A stretch of DNA of 41,890 bases from an uncultured Clostridia bacterium (GCA_934486495.1 CAKSPW010000015.1:1-41890); one strand, 5' to 3'; positions 31,929 through 40,767 are shown, counted from the stretch's first letter. The notes: generated by a model not told the origin, from the sequence alone. A program made the numbers and translations.

Positions 31929-32533
31929 TAAAATCTCCCGATTTGCATTTTTTTACGTATCAGAAAAAACATAATTTTTACCGAAATAACGGCACATATG
32001 ACGCCTATTCCCGAACAAATCCAAACAGGCACTATAACCGAAAACGCATCCGCACTCCCCGCTGCCGTCCTAAGTGCGATTATGCTCGACGGCAAAAGCT
32101 GAAACGATGCCGTATTCATAACGGCAAAGGTGCACATTTCCTCGGTAGGTTCATCACCGCCGAGTTTTTTAAGCTCCTTCATCGCATTTATCCCCATAGG
32201 CGTTGCACCGTTACCCGTCCCCAAAAGATTTGCGGTTATGTTAAGCGCTATGTAATTTGCCGCTGCACCGTCGGGATCGAGTGCCGGAAACAACAGACGA
32301 AAAATCGGTTTCAAAAGTTTTTTTATTTTTTGCGATAATCCGCTCTGCGACGCCGCATACAAAAGTCCGTTCCAAAGACACATTATACCTGCAAACGACA
32401 AAACCACCTCCACCGCACCGGCAGCACCCGTAAACATTGCCGACACCGTTTCTTCAATTCTTCCGTTTACCGCTCCGAAAACAAGCGAAACAACAATTAG
32501 TCCGCACCATATAAAATTCATCTTTATAACCAT
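31928..32533 (-). CDS. spmA: Spore maturation protein A
   Basis: The 201-residue membrane protein has the SpmA arrangement: MNFIWCGLIVVSLVFGAVNG, then ANLLGTGNGATPMGINAMKE and MNTASFQLLPSSIIALRTAAG. The GNGATPxG signature is typical of the Gate domain. It acts with SpmB in the developing spore. The ATG at 32533 is the longest start. The second ATG at 32521 (MNFIW) matches the family N-terminus better, and neither has a good ribosome site. A possible sigma-E promoter lies about 50 bases upstream. Confidence 0.92.
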   Translation of the reverse strand: MVIKMNFIWCGLIVVSLVFGAVNGRIEETVSAMFTGAAGAVEVVLSFAGIMCLWNGLLYAASQSGLSQKIKKLLKPIFRLLFPALDPDGAAANYIALNITANLLGTGNGATPMGINAMKELKKLGGDEPTEEMCTFAVMNTASFQLLPSSIIALRTAAGSADAFSVIVPVWICSGIGVICAVISVKIMFFLIRKKMQIGRF

Positions 32534-32577
32534 TTCTTTCCGTGCCGCAAAGCACTAATCCAATGCTTTTTATTAAT

Positions 32578-32605
32578 ATAAATATGAGTCAATCACAGAC
32601 AAAAT
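32578..32605 (-). promoter_or_regulatory. Possible sporulation (sigma-E-type) promoter for spmA
   Basis: On the minus strand ATTTT (32605-32601) is followed after 14 bases by CATATTTAT (32586-32578), which resembles the sigma-E pattern (ATATT, N14, CATAnnnT). No sigma-A -10 at proper spacing is evident. The match is weak. Confidence 0.25.
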
Positions 32606-32658
32606 GCGGATAATCATAAATAAATTATGAACTATATATAAATTTACGGTAAAAGGTC

Positions 32659-32687
32659 TTGAAAAATTCGAGAAAAAGTAGTATTAT
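32659..32687 (+). promoter_or_regulatory. Promoter of ireB
   Basis: TTGAAA (32659-32664) and TATTAT (32682-32687) are separated by 17 bases, 32 bases before the ireB ATG, with AGAGGAGG following. Confidence 0.7.
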
Positions 32688-32719
32688 ATGTATATAAGTT
32701 AAAGAGGAGGTATGCGGAT

Positions 32720-32974
32720 ATGTCACTTAACGAAACCACGAAATTCATTAATTTTGACATCGATAAGGAAGAAGAGGTTAAAAACATTCTTTCGAGAGTT
32801 TACAAAGCGCTTCAGGTTAAAGGCTACGACCCTGTAAATCAGATTGTGGGTTATGTGCTTTCCGGCGACCCGACATATATAACAAGCTATGACGGCGCAC
32901 GCGGTCTTATAACAAAGCTTGAGCGTGATGAGCTTCTTGAAGAAGTTGTAAGGAAATACTTAACAACTCTTTAA
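32720..32974 (+). CDS. ireB: IreB family regulatory phosphoprotein (UPF0297)
   Basis: The 84-residue protein matches the compact IreB family: LNETTKFINFDIDKEEEVKN, ALQVKGYDPVNQIVGYVLSG, and DPTYITSYDGARGLITKLER. In Enterococcus, IreB is phosphorylated on N-terminal threonines by the PASTA kinase IreK and influences cephalosporin tolerance. The threonine pair (Thr6-Thr7 in NETTKF) is present here. In many Firmicutes it lies between alaS and ruvX; here it is followed, across a small hairpin, by signal peptidase and a ribosome GTPase. Confidence 0.93.
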   Translation: MSLNETTKFINFDIDKEEEVKNILSRVYKALQVKGYDPVNQIVGYVLSGDPTYITSYDGARGLITKLERDELLEEVVRKYLTTL

Positions 32975-32981
32975 ATTTCAC

Positions 32982-33010
32982 AGGCGCTGGCATAAAGCAG
33001 TGCCTTTGAT
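32982..33010 (+). terminator. Hairpin between ireB and signal peptidase gene
   Basis: AGGCGCTG (32982-32989) pairs with CAGTGCCT (32998-33005) with one wobble, followed by TTGATTTTT. It is likely to end part of the ireB transcript; some read-through would supply lepB, for which no separate promoter is obvious. Confidence 0.6.
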
Positions 33011-33044
33011 TTTTGTACCGACTAATTTAAAGGAGAATTATGTT

Positions 33045-33698
33045 ATGAGTGAAAATACAAAAAACGAAAAGCCTAAAACTATTCTCGGAGAAATTTGGGA
33101 ATGGACGTACACAATTCTTATTGCCGTTGCAATTGCGCTTGTTATTAAGGGTTTTCTTTTTGATATAGTTCAGGTTGACGGAAAGAGTATGTACCCCACA
33201 CTTGATGATAATGACAGACTTATTATCACAAAGCTCGGATATGAGCCGAAAAAAGGAGATATAATAATTCTCGATTCCACATACAAAACAAGAAGCGAAT
33301 ACTATGACGGGCTTGCTGCGGCAAAGGGTAAGGAGCATTTAAATCTTGTACAAAAGCTTATTAAGTACCCTACTCTCCCGAAAAGCCTTAAGCACCGCTA
33401 TTACGTAAAGCGTGTTATCGCAACAGAGGGTGATACGCTCGATATTAAAGACGGAAGTGTTTTTGTAAACGGCGAAAAGCTCAACGAAAAATACTATAAC
33501 GGAGTAACCTCGGTTATGGACACATCGGTTACATATCCGATTAAGATTGACGAAGACTGTATTTTCGTAATGGGTGATAACAGAAATCACTCCAAGGACA
33601 GCCGTGACTCATCTCTCGGTCAGGTTCCCGATGAAGCGGTTATAGGAAAATCGCAAATCAGAATATATCCATTTAACCAAATAGGAAAAACGGAGTAA
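33045..33698 (+). CDS. lepB: Signal peptidase I
   Basis: The 217-residue membrane protease has one N-terminal membrane segment (about 20-40). The catalytic serine is Ser48 in VDGKSMYPTL, the lysine base is Lys122 in YYVKRVIATEGDTL, and box E is FVMGDNRNHSKDSRDS. It cleaves signal peptides from secreted proteins such as the SLH proteins of this window. An insertion of about 35 residues (roughly 82-117) lies between the box C and box D regions, ahead of the catalytic lysine. The chosen ATG at 33045 is nine bases after GGAG; the longer frame begins in the hairpin region. Confidence 0.94.
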   Translation: MSENTKNEKPKTILGEIWEWTYTILIAVAIALVIKGFLFDIVQVDGKSMYPTLDDNDRLIITKLGYEPKKGDIIILDSTYKTRSEYYDGLAAAKGKEHLNLVQKLIKYPTLPKSLKHRYYVKRVIATEGDTLDIKDGSVFVNGEKLNEKYYNGVTSVMDTSVTYPIKIDEDCIFVMGDNRNHSKDSRDSSLGQVPDEAVIGKSQIRIYPFNQIGKTE

Positions 33699-33701
33699 AT
33701 T

Positions 33702-34598
33702 ATGGACACTAAACAAACAGGTATTCAGTCGAAAGCGCTTCACTGGTATCCGGGTCATATGGCAAAAACCAAAAGACTGATAGAGGAAAATTTAAAGCTT
33801 ATAGACGTTGTTGTAGAAATAACGGACGCACGTATTCCATACTCGGGCAGAAACCCTTATTTTAATGCGATGCTCAGAAACAAGCCTCGTCTTATAGTTA
33901 TGAACAAGGCGGATATGGCGGATAAAAGCGTTACGGATAAATGGATAAGCTACTTTTCGGAAAAGGGCATTAAGGTTATTCCGATAAGCTGTCTTACCGG
34001 TATGGGTGTAAACAAAATAATATCCGAGGCGGAAAGTCTTGTTGCGGATAAGCTGAAAAAAGACGCCGAAAACGGACGCTCGAGAACATTAAAGCTTATG
34101 ATGATAGGTATTCCGAACGTCGGGAAATCAAGCCTTATAAACAAGCTGTCGGGAAAAGCCGGTACAATAACGGGAAACAAACCCGGTGTTACAAAAGGCA
34201 AGCAGTGGATAAGACTGAAGGGGAAAAGCGAGCTTTTGGATACTCCCGGTATTCTTCCGCAAAAATTCTCCGATGATATTGCGCCGAAAAAGCTTGCAAT
34301 GACAGGCGCAATTAAAGACGAAATAATAAACACGGAGCTTCTTTCGTATGATTTGATAGAATATTTAAAGAAAAACTATCATAGTATGCTCTGCGAGAGA
34401 TATAAAATCAGTGAAGATATTTCGGGCATGGAAGCATATGAAATATTAGAGCTTATAGGCAAAAAACGCGGATTTGTAATTTCAGGCGGCGAAACAGACA
34501 CTGAGCGTGCCGCAAAAATGCTCATTACGGAGCTGCGTGACTGCAAAATAGGCAATATTTCTCTTGAAAAGCCCGAGGATATATTTGGAGGGAATTAA
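33702..34598 (+). CDS. rbgA: Ribosome biogenesis GTPase RbgA (YlqF)
   Basis: The 298-residue protein is a circularly permuted GTPase: the G4 motif NKAD (68-71) precedes G1 GIPNVGKSS (136-144) and G3 DTPG (180-183). The start HWYPGHMAKTKRLIEE is the RbgA signature. It assists late assembly of the 50S subunit. A C-terminal helical domain (about 205-298) with the family pattern follows. It starts three bases after lepB, an order also found in several Firmicutes, and precedes a flavin reductase gene by five bases. Confidence 0.95.
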   Translation: MDTKQTGIQSKALHWYPGHMAKTKRLIEENLKLIDVVVEITDARIPYSGRNPYFNAMLRNKPRLIVMNKADMADKSVTDKWISYFSEKGIKVIPISCLTGMGVNKIISEAESLVADKLKKDAENGRSRTLKLMMIGIPNVGKSSLINKLSGKAGTITGNKPGVTKGKQWIRLKGKSELLDTPGILPQKFSDDIAPKKLAMTGAIKDEIINTELLSYDLIEYLKKNYHSMLCERYKISEDISGMEAYEILELIGKKRGFVISGGETDTERAAKMLITELRDCKIGNISLEKPEDIFGGN

Positions 34599-34603
34599 TT
34601 AAA

Positions 34604-35227
34604 ATGAAAGTTTTATTTATTAACGGAAGTCCTCATGAGGAGGGCTGTACATACACGGCAATGAGGGAAATTGCAGACGTTTTGGAGAAAAACGGAATTG
34701 AAACGGAATTTAAATGGCTAGGAAAAACACCGGTCGGTGATTGTATGGTTTGCGGCGGATGCGGCAAAACAAACAGATGTGTGCTCACCTCCGACCCTGT
34801 AAACGAAATTCTCGACTCTGCAGAAACGGCTGACGCTTTTATATTCGGAAGTCCCGTTTACTATGCACACCCGACAGGCAGAATACTTTCCGCACTCGAC
34901 AGACTTTTTATAGCCGGCGGAAAATATTTCACTCACAAGCCTGCCGCCGCAATATGCTCGGCACGCCGTGGCGGTACAACAGCAACATTTGACGTTTTAA
35001 ACAAGTACTTTACAATAAATCAAATGCCGATTGTTTCATCAACCTATTGGAATATGGTTCACGGCAGCTGTCCCGACGATGTGAAAAAGGATCTTGAAGG
35101 ACTTCAAACAATGAGAAATCTTGCCGAAAACATGACTTGGCTCTTAAAATGCATAGAGCTCGGCAAAAAAAGCGGTATTAACGCACCGACAGCCGATAAA
35201 TCAAACAAAACAAGCTTTATAAGATAA
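34604..35227 (+). CDS. Flavodoxin-fold NAD(P)H-dependent reductase
   Basis: The 207-residue protein has the FMN-binding loop GSPHEEGCTYTAMREI, a cysteine-rich segment DCMVCGGCGKTNRCVL (about 46-61), and FIFGSPVYYAHPTGRILSAL for flavin and ring contacts. The family (NADPH-dependent FMN reductase type) moves electrons from NAD(P)H to flavin and then to quinones, nitro compounds or iron-sulfur proteins. The Cys pattern resembles iron-sulfur flavoproteins but lacks their full CX2CX2CX4-7C spacing by eye. It is the last gene of its run, before a bidirectional terminator. The partner is unknown. Confidence 0.85.
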   Translation: MKVLFINGSPHEEGCTYTAMREIADVLEKNGIETEFKWLGKTPVGDCMVCGGCGKTNRCVLTSDPVNEILDSAETADAFIFGSPVYYAHPTGRILSALDRLFIAGGKYFTHKPAAAICSARRGGTTATFDVLNKYFTINQMPIVSSTYWNMVHGSCPDDVKKDLEGLQTMRNLAENMTWLLKCIELGKKSGINAPTADKSNKTSFIR

Positions 35228-35267
35228 TAAAGCTTTCAAGCGGAATTTCGCATTTATATAACAAAAC

Positions 35268-35306
35268 AAAAAATCTCGCAGCTCCGAAAGAATTGCGGGA
35301 TTTTTT
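35268..35306. terminator. Bidirectional terminator between convergent genes
   Basis: AAAAAATCTCGCA (35268-35280) pairs with TGCGGGATTTTTT (35294-35306) with one wobble. A-run and T-run on both sides allow it to work for the flavin reductase (plus) and ACT protein (minus) genes. Confidence 0.8.
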
Positions 35307-35347
35307 ATTATTAATATACAAACCGATTTATAAGGTATTTCAGCTTT

Positions 35348-35782
35348 TTAAAGAGAGTATGCCTCATCAGAATCAAGAAGCTTAAGACCGTATTTTTCCG
35401 CCGTGTTTATAAGCTTTTCGCTGTCGTCAACACGCAGTATTACAACGGCACTGTTATTAAATCTGCCGTTGAAAGCATACATATACTCTATGTTTACTTC
35501 TGCCTCGTTAAGCTTTGAAATAACATCGGCAAGTCCTCCGACCTCGGTTGACATTTCAACTGCCACAACGTTTGTTAATCTTACCGATAATCCGTTTTTC
35601 TTAATTACGTCATATGCGGTGTCGGGATTGTCCACAATAAGTCTTAATATTCCGAAATCACTTGTGTCCGCAATGGAAAGAGCCTTTATATCAATTTTAT
35701 TCTCGGCAAGACATTTGAGAATGTGCGCCATCCTTCCTGCCGTATTTTCAACAAAAATCGAAATTTGCTTTACAGATTTCAT
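35348..35782 (-). CDS. Tandem ACT-domain protein
   Basis: The 144-residue protein consists of two ACT domains: ISIFVENTAGRMAHILKCLA (about 7-70) and VAVEMSTEVGGLADVISKLN (about 73-144). ACT pairs bind amino acids and regulate metabolic enzymes. Stand-alone members of this type are commonly encoded next to phenylacetate-CoA ligase, as here, where the ligase gene ends 27 bases upstream. Binding of phenylalanine or another aromatic or branched amino acid is plausible but not visible in the sequence. Confidence 0.88.
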   Translation of the reverse strand: MKSVKQISIFVENTAGRMAHILKCLAENKIDIKALSIADTSDFGILRLIVDNPDTAYDVIKKNGLSVRLTNVVAVEMSTEVGGLADVISKLNEAEVNIEYMYAFNGRFNNSAVVILRVDDSEKLINTAEKYGLKLLDSDEAYSL

Positions 35783-35809
35783 TATTTATCAGTCCTTTCG
35801 CTGTTAATT

Positions 35810-37114
35810 TTACACGAGCTTTCTTTTATCTATAACACGCTTTGCCTTGCCCTCGCTTCTGGTAATGCTCTTAGGCTCAACAAGACGTACCTTTGCGGAA
35901 AGTCCGAGTGTGCTTTGAAGCTTAGCGTGAATTTGGCGTTCTACATTTTCGATAGACTTAATATCGTCAAACTGCAAATCCTCCGACATTTCAACACGCA
36001 CCTCAAGCGTGTCGGTATTGTTTACTCTGTCCACTACTATCAAATAATTCGGTGTGACGGCATTGCCCATTTTAAGAAGTACCTCTTCTATCTGTGACGG
36101 GAATACGTTTACACCTCTTATTATAAGCATATCATCGCTTCTGCCTGTTGGCTTGTTCATTCTCACAAATGTTCTTCCGCATTTGCACATCTCATAGTTA
36201 AGAGAGCAAATATCACGTGTACGGTATCTGATAAGAGGAAAGCCCTCTTTTGAAAGAGTTGTAAATACAAGCTCGCCCTCCGCACCTTCGGGAAGAACCT
36301 CGCCTGTATCAGGGTCGATAATTTCCGCAACAAATTCATCCTCGTTAATATGCATTCCGGCTTGCTCGCTGCACTCGAACGATACACCGGGTCCCATTAT
36401 CTCCGACAAACCGTATATATCGTATGCTTTTATTCCGAGCTTTTCTTCAATTGCCTTTCTCATGGTGTTTGTCCACGGCTCTGCTCCGAATATTCCGAAT
36501 CTTAAGGAAAGCTTATCACGCACGCCCTTTTCCGCTATTGTCTCGCCGAGATACATTGCATACGAAGGTGTGCAGGCAATTCCCGTTGCTTTGAAATCAA
36601 TCATTGTTCTTATCTGCCGTTCGGTATTACCCGACGATGCCGGAATAGCCGTTGCACCCAATGCGCAAATTCCGTCATGTAATCCGAGTCCGCCGGTAAA
36701 AAGCCCGTAGCCGTATGAATCCTGTACTATATCATTTTCATCGGCACCTGCGGCAACAAGCGCACGGCAAACACATTTCTGCCATATTTTAATATCGTTT
36801 TTTGTATATCCTACTACAATCTGCTTTCCCGTTGTACCGCTTGATGCGTGAACCTTTACAATATTTTTCATAGGCTCGGCAAAAAGTCCGTACGGATAAT
36901 AATCTCTCAAATCCTGCTTGTATGAAAAAGGCAGCCTTTTAAGATCATCAATCGAGTGAACGTCAGACGGCTTAAGTCCTGCCTCATCCATGCGTTTCCT
37001 GAAAAGCTCCACTCTTTCATACATTCTTTTAACCTGTGCAACGAGCTTTTTGCTTTGTAATTCCCTTATGGCTTCTCTGTCCATACATTCTGCATCTTTA
37101 TCATAATAATTCAT
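35810..37114 (-). CDS. paaK: Phenylacetate-CoA ligase family enzyme
   Basis: The 434-residue AMP-forming ligase has the P-loop-like motif HASSGTTGKQIVVGYT, YDIYGLSEIMGPGVSFEC, TDICSLNYEMCKCGRTFVRM with a cysteine pair, and GRSDDMLIIRGVNVFPSQIE. It activates phenylacetate or related aryl acetates with ATP and CoA. In anaerobes it often serves aromatic amino acid breakdown together with indolepyruvate oxidoreductase, which is not in the window. The ATG at 37114 is supported by the family N-terminus (MNYYDKDAECM) and a GGATGTGG site; the longer frame has no match. The ACT protein gene follows. Confidence 0.92.
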   Translation of the reverse strand: MNYYDKDAECMDREAIRELQSKKLVAQVKRMYERVELFRKRMDEAGLKPSDVHSIDDLKRLPFSYKQDLRDYYPYGLFAEPMKNIVKVHASSGTTGKQIVVGYTKNDIKIWQKCVCRALVAAGADENDIVQDSYGYGLFTGGLGLHDGICALGATAIPASSGNTERQIRTMIDFKATGIACTPSYAMYLGETIAEKGVRDKLSLRFGIFGAEPWTNTMRKAIEEKLGIKAYDIYGLSEIMGPGVSFECSEQAGMHINEDEFVAEIIDPDTGEVLPEGAEGELVFTTLSKEGFPLIRYRTRDICSLNYEMCKCGRTFVRMNKPTGRSDDMLIIRGVNVFPSQIEEVLLKMGNAVTPNYLIVVDRVNNTDTLEVRVEMSEDLQFDDIKSIENVERQIHAKLQSTLGLSAKVRLVEPKSITRSEGKAKRVIDKRKLV

Positions 37115-37136
37115 TGGTACCACATCCTTGTTTATT

Positions 37137-37784
37137 TTATTCCGCTGTCGAAATATATTTCCTGTACGCCTTTCCGTTGACACGAATAAGTGCGTCGGGA
37201 TTTTTCTTTTCAATAACACGCAACAGCTTTATAACAGCCTTTGCGTCAAAGTTGTTTATGCTCATAAATACGCTGTCGTTATCGGTTGTACTGATATAAA
37301 GTATATCCGCCTTTTCAAGCAAGCGCTGATTTGAATTGTATTTCGTATTTTCATAAAGCGCAACAGCCTCCAAAAACCTCTCGTCGCTCGTATTTCGCTT
37401 AATAAAAGTTTTTGTACCTATAATAATTTTGCCTATTTCGCTTATCGGAACACGAAGTCTTACGTTTTTGGCAGGCAACAGCTCACCCAACAGTTTAAAC
37501 GACAAAAGCGTCTGATACGGGAAAAAGCAATTATCCCAGCATCTCAAAACCAAATCCGTGCCGTCTGTCGCTATCCAAGTTGAATAAAGCTCGTTAAGGC
37601 ATACAAGTATATAGCTCAGCGCTAATATAATGCCTATTGCATAGCAGGCAACATACCAATAGTTACCCATTATGATATTGTAAACTATAAGCGCAAGCGC
37701 TATAACGCAAAGCGCAGATACGACCCACATTGAAAATGAACCTCTTAAACGCTTTTTTTGGCTTACCGCAGCTTTAACCTTCAT
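37137..37784 (-). CDS. Membrane protein of unknown function with two N-terminal helices
   Basis: The 215-residue protein begins with a basic stretch and two hydrophobic segments (about 18-39 and 45-63), followed by a cytoplasmic-looking alpha/beta domain. The domain has TDLVLRCWDNCFFPYQTLLSF, VRLRVPISEIGKIIIGTKTF and a C-terminal SINNFDAKAVIKLLRVIEKK. The arrangement resembles bacterial PH-like (bPH/YdbS-type) membrane proteins, but I cannot confirm it. It lies 30 bases after the NlpC/P60 gene and 22 bases before paaK on the same strand, so it may share a transcript with either. Confidence 0.6.
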   Translation of the reverse strand: MKVKAAVSQKKRLRGSFSMWVVSALCVIALALIVYNIIMGNYWYVACYAIGIILALSYILVCLNELYSTWIATDGTDLVLRCWDNCFFPYQTLLSFKLLGELLPAKNVRLRVPISEIGKIIIGTKTFIKRNTSDERFLEAVALYENTKYNSNQRLLEKADILYISTTDNDSVFMSINNFDAKAVIKLLRVIEKKNPDALIRVNGKAYRKYISTAE

Positions 37785-37814
37785 AATTTTTGCCTTTAAC
37801 TCCCTTCAGCTTTC

Positions 37815-40496
37815 TTAATATACACGCTTAGCACCGGCATATTCTCTTAAATAATACGGGTCTGACAAATTACTTACCTTAACAACATCGCCCGTATGCG
37901 GTGCATGAACCATCATATTGTTTCCTATGTAGATACCGACATGGTGAATTGTGCCGTTGTTTTGGAAGTATACAAAATCTCCGGGCTGAAGATTTGCACG
38001 GTCGATATACACACCGCTTGACGCAAACTGTTGTGCCGATGTTCTCGCAACATTTTTAATTCCGAGTGAGTTGCACACATATTTTACAAGTCCCGAGCAA
38101 TCAAAGCCTGTCGGACTTGCTCCGCCCCATACGTACGGCACTCCCTGATACGACAAAGCAAGTGCGGCAATGGAGCTACCCTTTTGGTTAGACGGCTGTG
38201 AAATATGGCTTTCTATAAATGCACCCGATGTAAATGTATTTTTAGGAATAAGTGCGGCAAGTGCACGATATTTCTTTGTTGCGGGTACTTTTCTTTGTAT
38301 AACCCTCTTTTTATATACGGTTACCGGAACAATTTTTTCCTCGGTTTTAACCGTTGTTTCCGGTTTTTCGGACGGTTCTTCCGTTGTCGTCTCCGTTTTC
38401 TCGGGCACTGCGCTTTCGCTCGGCTCCGAAGATGGCGACGGCGTCGCTTTATCGCTTTCGGTCAAAGTTTCACTGCTTTTATCCGCTTTTGTTTCCGTCT
38501 GCGGCTTTACCGTTTCGGACGGTTCAACATTACCGTTTTCTTCAATCGGTATATTATTTTCAGCCTCATCCGTTTGCTCACCGATGTCCTCCGACTGCAC
38601 AACCTCAATAGTGTTTTTCGTAACGGCAATCGTTTCGCAGTCATAGAAATACAGCCAATCCTTTTCATCACCGTAATAGAATTTAAAGCTCTCGCCCGGC
38701 TCGAGTATGAACTCATTGATTATCGGTGAAAAGCTCTTTATTTCGACAACAGTCTGAGAATATCCAAGCTCCTCGCCCGTTGCATGACTTATTGCAACAG
38801 CACCGACCGTATATCTCCCTGCCGGCAGACTTTCAAGGTTAACCTCCTTAATTCCGCTCATGTTCTTGGAAATCGCAAGCTTACCCTTTTCATCATACAC
38901 ATCAATTCTGAAATCGTGATACGCTGACGACTCAACCGCTATTTCAAGCTCATCGTCATACGTTGAAAGTCCCTCCGCAGGCGACAGCAGCTTAACCGGC
39001 TCACTGCACGTTCCGTATGTAAACTCAACCGTGTTTCCGACCAGCTCCTCATCACCGTCAACCGCACTCACACAAACTCTGTACTTGTTTCCCTTTGTAA
39101 GCATATATGACGGGATTTTTATCTTATGCGACTTGTTGTCAATATATGCATATACGTCGTATGTTTCCGTTTCCAGGTTATATATCTTCACGAAATATCT
39201 GTTGGCACATCTTTTTGAAAGAGAAAGCACAAGAGCGTCATCGCCCCAAACCTGACCTGCAACAGGAGAAATAAGCTCGGGTGTTTTAATACTCTTTATC
39301 GGTGATAAATCCTCCTCATCCTCCGAAATGCTCTTTGATATATTAAGCATGGATTTTCCGGAGTCAATAAGCGCAACCGTGCCGTTTTCTTTAAATACCG
39401 GCGTGCACGAGTTTGTACTTTCATAGCCGATAATTGCCGACTCGGACTTTAAAAACGTTTCATATTGTTTAAACGGATTGTCGCTTTCGAGATATTCCTC
39501 GCAAACAACCGACGAACGCTCGGATATTGCCCCAAGTGCGCTCGGCATTGCGGGAGTAACATATGTAAACAGATTTTTATCGGTACGCTGTGCGTTTATT
39601 ATGTCGCAAAGCTCGGCATTTTCGCTCATTTTATCGTACTCGGCGTTTTCATTTACTTCAAACGGATTATAAAGCACCGCATCGACGCATCCGTCATTAT
39701 CTCTCATAATTTCAAGACCATCTTCCGCTGTTTTATACGGTTTGGTAATGCCCTTTGTAAGACCGTCAAATTCAAATTCCGACGCGTTTGTAAAGTATGC
39801 GCATACAACATCGTCATGAACGCCGATCATAATGAACTCCGAATATCTGCTGTTGTAAACGTACCATTCAAAGCCGTATTTGTTTTTATCTATTCTGTCC
39901 GGCAAGCCGAAATTGTTTTCAAGCTCGTTTACGGAGCTGCCGATACAGATTTTTTTCGTTCCTATTGTAATCGGAAGTTTTTTTTCAAAAAGCGCACATA
40001 CACGTTTTTTGATAATTTCAAGAGAATCCTTCGTCAAAACCTTATCAGGATCGGTAAGTCCTCTTGTGCCGACTATACCGTGACGAATCATAGACGCATA
40101 AGCTACCTTGTTTTCTTCCTTAAGATATGCGTTATCATAACAGGTATTGAGTATTTTTTCCGCATCCTTATCGCTTATTTTATACTGCGGATCGATTTGC
40201 GTAAGTATTTCATAAAGTATTCTGAAAGCATCTTGTTTGGTTACTATTCCCGTCAGCTTATCAAGCTCGTCAAACGATACAACACCTTTTGAGGCGGCAT
40301 TTAAAAGAGCCTTGCTGTATGATGAGTAACCCTCGGGAATATCCAAATTTTTATCTTCTGCGCCGAGTTCATATCTCATGCGCACCATGTTATCAATAAA
40401 ATAGTCATAGTCACACGGTTCATCGGCGAAAGCCGTTATATTGCCTGTGAGAAGCCCTGCCGCAACAGCGCAAATAATTAACCGTTTCTTTAACAT
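37815..40496 (-). CDS. Secreted NlpC/P60 peptidoglycan hydrolase with CAP-associated and SLH-like regions
   Basis: The 893-residue protein has a signal peptide (1-25) and two diverged SLH-like units (about 55-170). A CAP-associated domain (about 178-300) has KKICIGSSVNELENNFGLPD and ELCDIINAQRTDKNL, and a poorly conserved CAP-like remainder follows. Fibronectin/Ig-like beta regions lie at about 405-620. A Thr/Glu/Ser/Pro-rich linker (about 640-720) precedes a C-terminal NlpC/P60 cysteine peptidase (about 774-893), with Cys800 in GFDCSGLV, His852 in HHVGIYIG and His864 in MVHAPHTGD. The family cuts gamma-D-glutamyl-meso-diaminopimelate bonds in peptidoglycan. Surface retention through the SLH-like part is inferred. 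It has its own promoter. Confidence 0.87.
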   Translation of the reverse strand: MLKKRLIICAVAAGLLTGNITAFADEPCDYDYFIDNMVRMRYELGAEDKNLDIPEGYSSYSKALLNAASKGVVSFDELDKLTGIVTKQDAFRILYEILTQIDPQYKISDKDAEKILNTCYDNAYLKEENKVAYASMIRHGIVGTRGLTDPDKVLTKDSLEIIKKRVCALFEKKLPITIGTKKICIGSSVNELENNFGLPDRIDKNKYGFEWYVYNSRYSEFIMIGVHDDVVCAYFTNASEFEFDGLTKGITKPYKTAEDGLEIMRDNDGCVDAVLYNPFEVNENAEYDKMSENAELCDIINAQRTDKNLFTYVTPAMPSALGAISERSSVVCEEYLESDNPFKQYETFLKSESAIIGYESTNSCTPVFKENGTVALIDSGKSMLNISKSISEDEEDLSPIKSIKTPELISPVAGQVWGDDALVLSLSKRCANRYFVKIYNLETETYDVYAYIDNKSHKIKIPSYMLTKGNKYRVCVSAVDGDEELVGNTVEFTYGTCSEPVKLLSPAEGLSTYDDELEIAVESSAYHDFRIDVYDEKGKLAISKNMSGIKEVNLESLPAGRYTVGAVAISHATGEELGYSQTVVEIKSFSPIINEFILEPGESFKFYYGDEKDWLYFYDCETIAVTKNTIEVVQSEDIGEQTDEAENNIPIEENGNVEPSETVKPQTETKADKSSETLTESDKATPSPSSEPSESAVPEKTETTTEEPSEKPETTVKTEEKIVPVTVYKKRVIQRKVPATKKYRALAALIPKNTFTSGAFIESHISQPSNQKGSSIAALALSYQGVPYVWGGASPTGFDCSGLVKYVCNSLGIKNVARTSAQQFASSGVYIDRANLQPGDFVYFQNNGTIHHVGIYIGNNMMVHAPHTGDVVKVSNLSDPYYLREYAGAKRVY

Positions 40497-40541
40497 CAGT
40501 CAAATCCCCTTCTGTATTATTGAATAACTTATATACAACTA

Positions 40542-40570
40542 ATTATATCAAAAAAAATTTGGAATGTAAA
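40542..40570 (-). promoter_or_regulatory. Promoter of the NlpC/P60 gene
   Basis: On the minus strand TTTACA (40570-40565) and TATAAT (40547-40542) are separated by 17 bases, about 40 bases before the ATG at 40496, with AAGGGG in the leader. Confidence 0.7.
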
Positions 40571-40705
40571 GACAAAATAAAATATTTTAAAAATTTCTAA
40601 CAATTAGTTCACATAAGCACCGATATTTGCGAATATATGTGTATTTATCGTCAAATTTTACAATAGAATTGTGATTTTGATACATATTTATTTTGATCAA
40701 AGCTG

Positions 40706-40735
40706 TCATATATCATGCAAAAAAATCATAGCTAT
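40706..40735 (+). promoter_or_regulatory. Candidate sigma-E-type sporulation promoter for the DUF3794 gene
   Basis: TCATATA (40706-40712), a 14-base spacer and CATAGCTAT (40727-40735) fit the sigma-E pattern (about ATATT, N14, CATAnnnT). The start near 40742 leaves a short leader before AGAAGGAGG and the ATG at 40768. No sigma-A pair is clear in the region. Confidence 0.4.
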
Positions 40736-40767
40736 TATAAAACCACATTGCAGAAGGAGGAAAAAAT

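Noticed and set aside
39465..40292. Plus-strand open frame of 275 codons opposite the NlpC/P60 gene
   Set aside because: It is Phe/Arg/Cys-rich and follows the complement of a well-supported gene; no promoter or ribosome site.
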